Origin: Bog-159 sp049511415
GTDB taxonomy: Bacteria; Acidobacteriota; Terriglobia; Bryobacterales; Bryobacteraceae
Assembly (NCBI GenBank): GCA_049511415.1
Contig: JBEKYC010000060.1
Span: 1 to 42,019 of the forward strand
Direction: 5' to 3'
DNA: 42,019 bases
Below, piece by piece: positions 25,329 to 33,162 of the stretch (position 1 is its first letter; every line of letters begins with the position of its first letter). The notes below the pieces were generated by a model that saw only the letters and a list, made by a program, of their open reading frames with translations, was not told the origin of the DNA and did no database searches. Made by a program: the position numbers and the translations under genes.

Positions 25329-26195
25329 CTACCTGACCGAAGCCAGCCACTGACGAGCTACATCACGAACCGCCAGGTGCTTGCCATCGACCTGATAGTT
25401 CAAGCCGCGCATAGTGGAATCCGTAAGCTTCCCCGACAGACTGTCGAGCGCCGCACGCAAACCGGGGTGCGCGCTCAGACTTTCGCCTCGAACCACCACG
25501 GCCGCCTGATACGGTGGAAAGTAATGCCGGTCATCGCGCAGCACTCTTACATCCAGCACGGACAACATGCCGTCGGTGGCACTGCCCGCGGCCATGTCGA
25601 CCTGCTTCTGCCCGAGAGCGCTGTAGAGCAGGCCTAGGTCCATGCTCTTCGGTGTCCCATCGAGCGGCAAGTGGTATGTGGCGATCAGCCCTGCTAATCC
25701 ATCCGGCCGTTGCAGGAACTCATACCCGACCCCCAGCCTCCAACCTTGCCGGCGGCGGGCCGCATCGCTCAGCGTCTCGATGTTTTCGGATCGTGCGTCG
25801 GCCCCGCGCACCACCATCGCGAAGGTATTATCAAAACCGAGCGGCGCCATCCACTCGATGTTCCAACGCTTACGGTATTCGTTGCGCGCGCGATCGAAGA
25901 CCACCGCGGCGTCAGTGGACGGTGGTAACTTCAGCACGGCGGTCAGAGCGGTTCCACTATATTCGGGGTATAAGTCGATCTCCCCGGTACGCAAGGCCTG
26001 CTGCGCCAGCAGCGTTCCACCCAGGTCCAACTTCCGATCCACAGGCTCACCCAACCGCCGTTCCACCTGTTGCGCGATGATTTCGCCCAGAATGATTTGT
26101 TCGGTGAAATTCTTGGAGCCGATCGTGAGCCGGTGAGAACGCGCACAGCTAATGGCGGTAAGCAACAGCAGGGAATATGCGGCCCCGGTTCTCAT
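25329..26195 (-). CDS. Osmoprotectant-type ABC transporter substrate-binding lipoprotein (OpuAC/ProX/OsmF-like)
   Basis: 288 residues. The hydrophobic N-terminus ends in AISC, a plausible lipobox. The mature part is a type II periplasmic binding protein of the glycine betaine/choline class: IGSKNFTEQIILGEII, LGGTLLAQQAL, GEIDLYPEYSGTAL and a second-lobe YEFLQRPDG. No permease or ATPase gene lies alongside, so it is an orphan binding protein or works with a transporter elsewhere. The ATG at 26195 is preferred over GTG at 26213 because TACTCT lies six bases before it (26207-26202), consistent with a leaderless start. Confidence 0.88.
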   Translation of the reverse strand: MRTGAAYSLLLLTAISCARSHRLTIGSKNFTEQIILGEIIAQQVERRLGEPVDRKLDLGGTLLAQQALRTGEIDLYPEYSGTALTAVLKLPPSTDAAVVFDRARNEYRKRWNIEWMAPLGFDNTFAMVVRGADARSENIETLSDAARRRQGWRLGVGYEFLQRPDGLAGLIATYHLPLDGTPKSMDLGLLYSALGQKQVDMAAGSATDGMLSVLDVRVLRDDRHYFPPYQAAVVVRGESLSAHPGLRAALDSLSGKLTDSTMRGLNYQVDGKHLAVRDVARQWLASVR

Positions 26196-26255
26196 CCCTA
26201 CAGAGTACGCCACGGGCGGGCGTCAGCGGGACCGCGCCGAAGCCCGCCCTATCGC

Positions 26256-26558
26256 TTAGCGGCGCCAGTGACCCGGCACCATGCGATAGCCGCGTCCCGA
26301 CTGAACCCAGCGATGCGGCACCCACGCCGCGCCAGGTCTCGGCGGACGCCGCCAGGCGCCTCCGGACCAAAACCAGTTACCTCCGCGCCAATCCCAGAAT
26401 CCGTCCGTCCACACATAACCCGGTCCGGGCGCATAGCCTACTACTCCGTATCTTGGTGGAGGTGGCGGCACCCGAACGTAAACATATCCACCGCCGCAGG
26501 CTACTGATCCAAGTAACCCCAGAGTCATAACTAAGAGCAAGATAAGTCTTCGATTCAC
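26256..26558 (-). CDS. YXWGXW-repeat-like small lipoprotein
   Basis: 100 residues. A lipoprotein signal (LLGSVAC) precedes a Trp/Gly/Tyr/Pro-rich mature part with repeats such as GYVWTDGFWDWRGGNWFW and WVPHRWVQSGRGY. This matches the YXWGXW repeat family of envelope proteins of unknown function. The start is GTG at 26558 with AGAGGA seven bases upstream. Confidence 0.85.
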   Translation of the reverse strand: MNRRLILLLVMTLGLLGSVACGGGYVYVRVPPPPPRYGVVGYAPGPGYVWTDGFWDWRGGNWFWSGGAWRRPPRPGAAWVPHRWVQSGRGYRMVPGHWRR

Positions 26559-26581
26559 TTGTGCATCCTCTGCTGATTGAA

Positions 26582-26600
26582 ACGCGCATCCAATGCGTGT
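26582..26600. terminator. Hairpin between the membrane-protein gene and the YXWGXW gene
   Basis: A stem of eight pairs with a three-base loop (ACGCGCAT, loop CCA, then ATGCGTGT, with one wobble on the plus strand). It lies after the stop of the 26648-27967 gene on the minus strand. No T-run follows, so it may be an imperfect terminator or a processing structure. Confidence 0.3.
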
Positions 26601-26647
26601 GGTTGCGGTTCCCAGTGAAGCTGAACGGTATTTAATGTTACGCGGGG

Positions 26648-27967
26648 TTAGGGCGCGAGTATGAATCGTTCGATAGCTATCTTCGAGCTCTTGTCCGTGC
26701 GCGCATCATTCCGATGAAATACAATTTTGAACTCATCGAAACGGTGCAGACTGCCGTGCCAAGGCATAGTGTAAGTCAGTGTCTGCGTCACGCGGCCGGC
26801 ACTAACCATCTCGCTTCCCAGGCTCTGGAGTAAGCCGGTCTGTGAGTCGATCAGCAAGAGCTCCAGGGAGGCCGCACCCTCGCCGGCTTCCGCATCCGTG
26901 ATGACAAGCTGGACCTTGCCGCAGCAACTCGTGTCGGCCGGCGGCTCCACGCGCTGATGCGCTTCCATCTGGATCGGCCAACCGTCCGTGGTGTGAAACG
27001 AAATCTCGGCGGGCGTACCGTGCCGCACGAAAGAACGGGCGGGCGGCCGATGGGCGGGCCAGCGGAACATCCAGTACTCGCCGGAGAATGGGATGCCCAC
27101 TGGCTTGGTCAGCGGCACATTCAGCAAGCTCGGCGGTAGCGGTGGAGGCATCAGCAGCACCGTCTTCGGCTTCACTTCCGGCAGCAGGATCACACCGGGA
27201 AAGTCGCCGTCCGGCGCAAGGTTCCCGCTGGGTGGATCGGTAGTCTTGGCGGCGTTCTGCGCGGCCGGTTGCCCCGCGGCGTAGGCGCCGCCGCTGCCAC
27301 CGCCACCGCCCGTGAGCCGGGCGCGCAGCCCGCCGTAGGATAGTGACACCGCAAGCAGGAAGGCCGCCAGGATGCTGAGCAGCGAGTTTGGCAATACGGG
27401 CTGCTTCGCCGGCTGATACGCTCCCAGGGCCAGCGCCAGCGACATTATCACCGCGGCACTGGCGGCGAATAGGGCCGAGGCCAGCAACGGCTTGTTCCAC
27501 AACTCGGCCACTAAACCCAGTTGCGCCGCGCACGATCCGAACATGGCGGTGGCCGGTCTTAAGGCCACGGAGCCTGCGGCCGCGGATGGCGCCCACCTCG
27601 ATACCAACTGGCATGTGGCACTGGCCACCAGGACGGCGCTCACGAAGAATGCGCCGGGTACGCGCACGGAAGCCAGGATGATGGCCGGTGCGAACCACAT
27701 CGCGGGCGCGGCGGAGCGAGCCGAAAATCGGATCACTTCCGGAAAATCAGCCAGGGAAAGTACAAAGTAGATCGCAAACGCGATAGCGGCCGCGCCGATC
27801 CAGGCGAGAGCCACGTACAACAGCGCCCGCGATGTGAGGTCGGCGATGGTTTCCCAGCGCAGGCGCGGAAGCACCACGTCGGACCAAACCAACACCCCAG
27901 TCGCCGCCACGCCGGCCACCTGGCCGACGGCGAGCAGCCGTCCGCGAGATCTTACCTGCCACGGCAC
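26648..27967 (-). CDS. Large membrane protein of unknown function with C-terminal extracytoplasmic domain
   Basis: 439 residues. The N-terminal half has about six hydrophobic helices (about 12-30, 45-70, 85-112, 130-155, 160-182, 190-210). A glycine-rich linker (GGGGGSGG) near residue 222 leads to a soluble C-terminal half that is Pro-rich at first (KTVLLMPPPLPPSLLNVPLTKP) and then beta-rich. A Cys pair (SCCGKV) lies in the beta-rich part. I recognise no family. The GTG start is uncertain: no clear ribosome-binding site is seen, and the frame cannot start much later without losing the first helix. Confidence 0.65.
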   Translation of the reverse strand: MPWQVRSRGRLLAVGQVAGVAATGVLVWSDVVLPRLRWETIADLTSRALLYVALAWIGAAAIAFAIYFVLSLADFPEVIRFSARSAAPAMWFAPAIILASVRVPGAFFVSAVLVASATCQLVSRWAPSAAAGSVALRPATAMFGSCAAQLGLVAELWNKPLLASALFAASAAVIMSLALALGAYQPAKQPVLPNSLLSILAAFLLAVSLSYGGLRARLTGGGGGSGGAYAAGQPAAQNAAKTTDPPSGNLAPDGDFPGVILLPEVKPKTVLLMPPPLPPSLLNVPLTKPVGIPFSGEYWMFRWPAHRPPARSFVRHGTPAEISFHTTDGWPIQMEAHQRVEPPADTSCCGKVQLVITDAEAGEGAASLELLLIDSQTGLLQSLGSEMVSAGRVTQTLTYTMPWHGSLHRFDEFKIVFHRNDARTDKSSKIAIERFILAP

Positions 27968-28032
27968 ATTGCATTTGACACCGCCGTCGCCAAAAATGAC
28001 TCCGATCGGAGCGGGAATTCATGAGTGGGGCA

Positions 28033-30396
28033 TTATCGCAAATGCCGCGCCACCGTCTCCAGAAACTCATCTTCGCGGTCCAGTTCGACGCCGATCCGCA
28101 ACCAGTAGAGCGGCAGAGGCGAGAACAGGTCGCGTGTGCCCTCGCAGAGGTTGACCAGATCCTTCTCGGTAGTGAGCACCGCTTGCGCGCCCTCTTCGCG
28201 AAACTGGCGGCCCATGCAGCGCACTTCGCGCGGTTTGTACGAGTGATGATCTTCGAATTCAACCCGCGATTCGGCGCGCAACCCGAGAGCCTCCAGCGTC
28301 CGCCAGAAATATTGCGGATTGCCCAACCCGCAGAAGGCGGCGACGCGTGTATAAGGCAGTCCATCGGGCGGCATAGTGCCGCCTGTATGCACGGCTACCC
28401 AGGCCTCCGGCCTAACGCGCGCGTGAAAGATCGGCGCGTCTGGATTGTGCTGCCTCAGGAAGTGCTCGGCGCCGGCGGCCACGCGGCCCGTCTCGCTGCG
28501 CGTGATCACGAAAATGCCGGCGCGGGACAGCGCTGCCAGCGGCTCGCGCAGCCGGCCCAGCGGCAGCGCGTAACCGCCGCCAAATGGGTCCAGCGCGTCC
28601 ACCAGCACGATGTCCAAAGCGCGCTCGATCCGCCCGTGCTGAAACCCGTCGTCGAGAACCATGGCGTTGACGCCGAATTCTCGTTCCAGTAACCGGCCCA
28701 CGTGCCAACGGTCGGCTCCGATGCCCACCGGGGCTACACCCGAACGCAGAAACAGTTGCGGCTCGTCGCCCGACTGTTCCACCGGCAGACGCGCCCCCGC
28801 TGCCAGTACCTCGTGCGCCAAAGGCGAGTGGCGGCCATATCCCCGTGTTAATATGCCCGGGTTCCATCCCACGTCTTTCAGTTTGCGGGTCAGATATAAG
28901 ACGAAGGGAGTCTTGCCGGTTCCTCCGGCCGTGATATTACCCACACTGATGACCCGCGCGTGCAGTGCGCGGCGGCGCAACAGGTCCCGCGCGCGTTTGA
29001 GTTTCCCGCCCCAGATCCAAACCCGCGACATCAGCCACAAGAGAACAAAAACAGGTTGTGGCGGGCGGTATGCCGGCACATGCACCGAAAAGATCTCCCG
29101 CGCGCGATCGGCCGCGAGGATCGTGGCCCCCTTCCGGACTCGCGCACAGGACAAGGCCTTGGCGCCAAGTTGCGCCGCGAACCCGGGATTCTCCAGAAGT
29201 TCCATCACCGCGGACGCCAGTCCAATGGCGTCGCGCACCTCCACCAGCGCGCCGGCGGCCCGGAAATCGGCCGCGATTTCCGCGAAGTTTTCCAGGTGCG
29301 GCCCGGTGACGATGGGCCGCGCGGCGAGTGCCGGCTCCAGGATGTTATGGCCGCCGCGGGAGGCCAGCGTGCCGCCCATGAACACCACGTCCGCCGCCGC
29401 GAACAGGCTGCTCAACTCACCGATGGAATCGAGCAGCAGCACTTCCGGCTTCACCGCGGGCGGCGCGTCCGTCAGGGCCGAGCGCCGGATAAACCGAAGG
29501 CCCGCGCGCTCCAGAGCCTGCGCGGCCGCGTCGAAGCGTTCCGGCTTGCGCGGGGCCAGGATTAGCCGCAAGCCGGGATGACGCGCGGCCACCTGCCGGA
29601 AGGCGGCGATAACGGCTTCGTCCTCATCCGGATCGTCGGCGTCTGCCGGAGGCATGGTGCTCGCCGCGATCCAGACCGGCCCCGGCCCGCCGGCTTCCAG
29701 AAATCTCCGCACCGGCGAATCTCCGGATGCCTCGCGTGTCGCTGCATCGTATTTCAAATTGCCGCCCACCGCCACGCGTTCGGGCGGTGCGCCCGCCGCC
29801 AGAAAGCGATGCCGCATTTCCCGGCTCTGCGCCATCAGCAGATCCACCTGCGCCAGCACGCCGCCAAAGAACCAGCGCAGGCGGCGATAGCGTCTGAGCG
29901 CCCGATCCGAGATGCGGCCGTTTACCAGCAGTAGCCCCGCGCCGGTGCGCTTCGTTTCGCGGAACAAGTTCGGCCAGATCTCGGTCTCCATTACGATCAC
30001 CAGCGCCGGCCGCAAGGTCCGCAAAACCCGCCGCACCGCGAACACGTAATCCAGCGGGGCGTAGAAAACTTCCGCCAGACCACTGAGTTTGCGCGCCGCA
30101 GTCTCGAAACCAGCCAGGGTCGAGACGGAGACGAACACCGGCGATCGCGGCAGACGCGTGCCAAGTTCGCGGACTAGCGCGACCGCCGTATGCGCCTCGC
30201 CCACCGAAACGGCGTGCAACCAAATCGCGCCGGGGACGGTCTGTCTAAAATGGGCCGGCAGGAACCCGGCACGTTGACGAAACGAACCCAAATAGGCACG
30301 TTGCCGCAAACCGCGCCATAACAAATAGACCGCGATGGCCGGTGATCCAAACGCCTGAAGGGAGCGGTAAAGTAAATAGATGCCTTTTATTTTCAA
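28033..30396 (-). CDS. Fused Kdo transferase WaaA (KdtA) and lipid A 4'-kinase LpxK
   Basis: A single reading frame of 787 residues. The N-terminal part (about 1-430) is WaaA: membrane-proximal helix, LHAVSVGE with the catalytic Glu about residue 66, METEIWPNLF, VGGNLKYD and the CMP-Kdo region GGTLASRGGHNILEP. The C-terminal part (about 460-787) is LpxK: P-loop GNITAGGTGKTPF near residue 490, LTRGYGR, LDDGFQH, and HHSYKP. In the Raetz pathway LpxK makes lipid IVA and WaaA then adds Kdo to it, so consecutive steps are joined. All core motifs of both domains are intact, so neither half looks decayed. The TTG start at 30396 has a GGAGAG site; an extension to 30468 is rejected because it overlaps the divergent gene further and has no such site. 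Confidence 0.92.
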   Translation of the reverse strand: MKIKGIYLLYRSLQAFGSPAIAVYLLWRGLRQRAYLGSFRQRAGFLPAHFRQTVPGAIWLHAVSVGEAHTAVALVRELGTRLPRSPVFVSVSTLAGFETAARKLSGLAEVFYAPLDYVFAVRRVLRTLRPALVIVMETEIWPNLFRETKRTGAGLLLVNGRISDRALRRYRRLRWFFGGVLAQVDLLMAQSREMRHRFLAAGAPPERVAVGGNLKYDAATREASGDSPVRRFLEAGGPGPVWIAASTMPPADADDPDEDEAVIAAFRQVAARHPGLRLILAPRKPERFDAAAQALERAGLRFIRRSALTDAPPAVKPEVLLLDSIGELSSLFAAADVVFMGGTLASRGGHNILEPALAARPIVTGPHLENFAEIAADFRAAGALVEVRDAIGLASAVMELLENPGFAAQLGAKALSCARVRKGATILAADRAREIFSVHVPAYRPPQPVFVLLWLMSRVWIWGGKLKRARDLLRRRALHARVISVGNITAGGTGKTPFVLYLTRKLKDVGWNPGILTRGYGRHSPLAHEVLAAGARLPVEQSGDEPQLFLRSGVAPVGIGADRWHVGRLLEREFGVNAMVLDDGFQHGRIERALDIVLVDALDPFGGGYALPLGRLREPLAALSRAGIFVITRSETGRVAAGAEHFLRQHNPDAPIFHARVRPEAWVAVHTGGTMPPDGLPYTRVAAFCGLGNPQYFWRTLEALGLRAESRVEFEDHHSYKPREVRCMGRQFREEGAQAVLTTEKDLVNLCEGTRDLFSPLPLYWLRIGVELDREDEFLETVARHLR

Positions 30397-30421
30397 ACGT
30401 TTGGCTCTCCTCACGAGTATA
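30368..30421. promoter_or_regulatory. Overlapping divergent start region of the waaA-lpxK and secreted-protein genes
   Basis: The two coding regions overlap by 17 bases at their 5' ends (30380-30396). Plus strand: TAAAGT (30368-30373) lies six bases before the ATG at 30380. Minus strand: TATACT (30421-30416) with GGAG at 30410-30407 precedes the TTG at 30396. Each promoter therefore lies inside the other gene's coding region. Confidence 0.5.
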
Positions 30422-31006
30422 GCGATGGTGCTCGCGCCAAACAAGGCGCTGCCCGGCGACAAGGACAAGGCGGAGAAGGCGTTCCGGCCCGGCCCGGCGG
30501 CTAGCTATGCGCACCAGACCAGCGAGAAAGTTACCGTCGGCGTGAAGGCCTATTTCGATGACGAGGATACTAAGCCCGTTTTCGGCAAACACAACCCGTA
30601 CACCTACGGAGTGCTGCCGGTGCTGGTGGTGATTCAAAACGACGGTGCCAAAACCATTCGCCTCTCAACCTTGCATGCCGAGTGGATCGGTCCGAATCGC
30701 GATCGGGTGGAAGCCACGCCCGCCAAGGACGTTCGCTATCTGACTCCCGCGCGCCGGCCCAACACTCTTCCCGGACCGCCGGGCCTGCCGCCGAAAGTCC
30801 TCGGGCACAAGAATCCCCTGGATACATGGGAGATCGAAGGCCGCGCCTTTTCGGCCGAGATGCTGCCTCCCGGCCAATCGGCTAGCGGCTTCTTTTACTT
30901 TCAAACCGGCTATCAGCGCGGCGCCAGCGTCTATCTCACCGGTCTCAAAGAGGCGGAGTCCGGCAAAGAGTTGCTGTATTTCGAAATCCCCGTAGCGGAG
31001 CAGTAA
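30380..31006 (+). CDS. Secreted protein of unknown function
   Basis: 208 residues with a signal peptide (hydrophobic about 8-20, then ALPG). The mature part has no recognised domain; it is beta-rich with Pro/Gly loops (ARRPNTLPGPPGLPPKVLG) and resembles small extracytoplasmic proteins of Acidobacteria. A TAAAGT hexamer lies six bases before its ATG, without a good ribosome-binding site, so it is probably leaderless. An alternative ATG at 30425 would remove most of the signal peptide. Confidence 0.7.
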   Translation: MPFIFKRLALLTSIAMVLAPNKALPGDKDKAEKAFRPGPAASYAHQTSEKVTVGVKAYFDDEDTKPVFGKHNPYTYGVLPVLVVIQNDGAKTIRLSTLHAEWIGPNRDRVEATPAKDVRYLTPARRPNTLPGPPGLPPKVLGHKNPLDTWEIEGRAFSAEMLPPGQSASGFFYFQTGYQRGASVYLTGLKEAESGKELLYFEIPVAEQ

Positions 31007-31012
31007 CCGCGC

Positions 31013-32989
31013 TTACTGATAGGTCGTGTTGATCGACGTGCCGGTGAAAGCGAAAGCCAGTCCGTAGTCCAGGTTCGGCGCGGTGAACGGAGTATAGCCG
31101 CTGGCATTCTCCAGCGACATAGTGCCCGTGCCGGCCGGCAAGGTGTTGGTTACATACGCCGGAACCGTGAATTCCAGCGCGCTCTGCGGAGCTATGCAAA
31201 AGAACGACCCAAAAACTCCGCTGCTGCTGCCGCTCGAACTGCCGGAAATAATCACATACGACCCGGACGCGCCGCCGGTCCATGTAACTCCCACTCCCTG
31301 GGATCGATTGACGGTGGCGTCGGAAGGCTGATTCGTCCAACTGAGGATCGGGTTCGGCACAACCACGGACGCTGAGAAACTGCCGATATCCGCGCCGCCC
31401 GTGCCCGCGAATGTGAATGTCCCGCCGTCGGTGGTGATCGCGCTGGTGGGCAGACTCGCCAGATACTCACCCTTGGTCTCGCTCGTCAGGGGATAGCTGC
31501 CCGCCGGCCCGGCAAGACTGATGCTTCCGGCGTCCAGTCCGTTGATGGTGACGCCGCTGCCACTGCTGGACACGGTAAGATTCACAATGCAACTGCCCAG
31601 CGAAACAGTGGAACTGGAGGCGCTGAACGACGCGCCCGAAACGCTCTCAAATAAGGCGTCCGCAATGTTGGCGGTTTGCGCTTGTCCAGTAGCGTCGGGA
31701 GTGGTGAATTGGGCCAGGAACAGATCGCCGAATTTCACGGTGCCTTTGCCGCTTAGCGCGCCGAACTGACCGCCCGTGCTCCCGTAGATCGCATCGCTGC
31801 ATTCTCCTCCGCCTTGATTGATGGAAAGAGTCCCGAAATTTGACGAGACAGACGATACCGAATTGCCGATTACCGCCACGACCGAGATATTACATCCCAT
31901 CGCCACTGACGGCGGTATGGTCACGTTGATCTGATTCAGCCCGGGATAACCTGACGAGCCGGCGTACAGCACATTGCCCGCGATGCCCCCAAAATACACT
32001 TGCAAGGGAACACTTACAGCGTGTGGCGAGGTGGTGAAAACCGAGTCGCTATCCGCCGGATCGGCGCCCAATCCGGAACCCCAGAGAACAATGGTCTGCC
32101 CGGGAGCCGCCGAGTTGGTGTAATTGAATAGCGCGCCGGTGGTCGCGTTGGTAGCCGTGACCAGACCGCTGCCGGTTCCAAAGTAGGTATCCAGACCCAT
32201 GGCGCTGGGCGCCACTTGAATCGTGAATGCGTTGCTGGCCGTGCCGTTGTAAGTAACCGTCAGCGTGCCTGTGCCGGTCGGCGTGGCCGCCGGCAATACC
32301 GCCGCAATCGCCGTCGGCAGCGCGTAGTACATGGCGGGTGTCACCGTCTTACCGCCTACGGTGACCGAAAGGCTGGCTCCCGCCAGAGAAGTGGGCAATC
32401 CCGAACCGGCGCTCGATTCTAAAGTCACCGTTCCGCTGGGAGCGTTGGCCATGCCAGTGCCGAAAATCACAAAAATGGAGCTCGGCGAAATACCCGAATT
32501 GGGAAAGCCGCTGGGAATGTAACTGTAGTTGTTTGTGACGCCGGTGATAGTCGGCCCGGACGGGGTGCCGGCGGCCCCGAATGTTGTGTATTGGAGTGTA
32601 ATGGAGGTGCTGCTGCTAGCCGTCACCAGGACCTTGGCGGCGTTCCCGCCATTGGTTTGCACCGCGAATACATCATTCACCACCAGTGAGCTTAACGGGA
32701 TCGGCAGGGCGCTGTCGTCCCCGATTCCCTCTAGCACCGCTACTGTAATCGCGGAAAAGCCCGAGGCTCCCAGCGGGCCCAAGTTGAATCCTGTGGCGGC
32801 GCCTTGGAACGTAATGCCTGTTGCTGTAAATAGAATGTCTCCGCCTGAGCTGGCAGTAGTGCCCGTATCCAAGCTCAAAGCAGTCCCGGCCGACAATGTC
32901 GCGGTGCCACTAAGATCCGCGCGCGCGGAAAAAGGGAAAGTGCATGTCGCCAAGACTAGGACGGCTGAATGTAAGTGGTTGATCTTCAT
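31013..32989 (-). CDS. Secreted Ig-like/TIGR03437-type repeat protein
   Basis: 658 residues with a signal peptide (about 1-24, ending SARA). The middle (about 150-410) has two TIG/IPT-like repeats in the style of TIGR03437, which is largely restricted to Solibacter-type genomes: SPSSIFVIFGTGMAN, LAGASLSVTVGGKTVTPAMYY, APGQTIVLWGSGLG and VYFGGIAGNVLYAGSSGYPGLNQINVTIP. The C-terminal half is Ser/Gly/Thr-rich beta sequence. The role is likely extracellular or surface. The start ATG at 32989 has GGAGC upstream; a 29-codon in-frame extension to 33076 carries no signal. Confidence 0.85.
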   Translation of the reverse strand: MKINHLHSAVLVLATCTFPFSARADLSGTATLSAGTALSLDTGTTASSGGDILFTATGITFQGAATGFNLGPLGASGFSAITVAVLEGIGDDSALPIPLSSLVVNDVFAVQTNGGNAAKVLVTASSSTSITLQYTTFGAAGTPSGPTITGVTNNYSYIPSGFPNSGISPSSIFVIFGTGMANAPSGTVTLESSAGSGLPTSLAGASLSVTVGGKTVTPAMYYALPTAIAAVLPAATPTGTGTLTVTYNGTASNAFTIQVAPSAMGLDTYFGTGSGLVTATNATTGALFNYTNSAAPGQTIVLWGSGLGADPADSDSVFTTSPHAVSVPLQVYFGGIAGNVLYAGSSGYPGLNQINVTIPPSVAMGCNISVVAVIGNSVSSVSSNFGTLSINQGGGECSDAIYGSTGGQFGALSGKGTVKFGDLFLAQFTTPDATGQAQTANIADALFESVSGASFSASSSTVSLGSCIVNLTVSSSGSGVTINGLDAGSISLAGPAGSYPLTSETKGEYLASLPTSAITTDGGTFTFAGTGGADIGSFSASVVVPNPILSWTNQPSDATVNRSQGVGVTWTGGASGSYVIISGSSSGSSSGVFGSFFCIAPQSALEFTVPAYVTNTLPAGTGTMSLENASGYTPFTAPNLDYGLAFAFTGTSINTTYQ

Positions 32990-32999
32990 GGATGCTCCA

Positions 33000-33024
33000 T
33001 TAATACTTGGGTCAGTATACACCT
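33000..33024 (-). promoter_or_regulatory. Promoter of the TIGR03437-type gene, with inverted repeat
   Basis: TATACT at 33019-33014 on the minus strand fits a -10, placing the start about 17 nt before the ATG, with GGAGC in the leader. It is one arm of the short inverted repeat ATACT-TGGGTC-AGTAT, which could be an operator. No good -35 is seen. Confidence 0.45.
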
Positions 33025-33150
33025 TGCCGGAAGCGCGGCGCAGCGTGTGGGCTGGAAGAGTACTAGAAGATAGCATACACGGGCGGGACTCATGGATCGT
33101 CCCTCGTACTGATTGTCGTTAGTCTAGCAAACGCGCCTGAGGTTCGACTG

Positions 33151-33156
33151 TATGAT
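33151..33156 (+). promoter_or_regulatory. -10 element of the nucleotide-sugar dehydrogenase gene (leaderless)
   Basis: TATGAT is six bases before the ATG at 33163, and there is no Shine-Dalgarno sequence. The transcript would begin at or next to the start codon. Confidence 0.5.
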
Positions 33157-33162
33157 AGAAAT

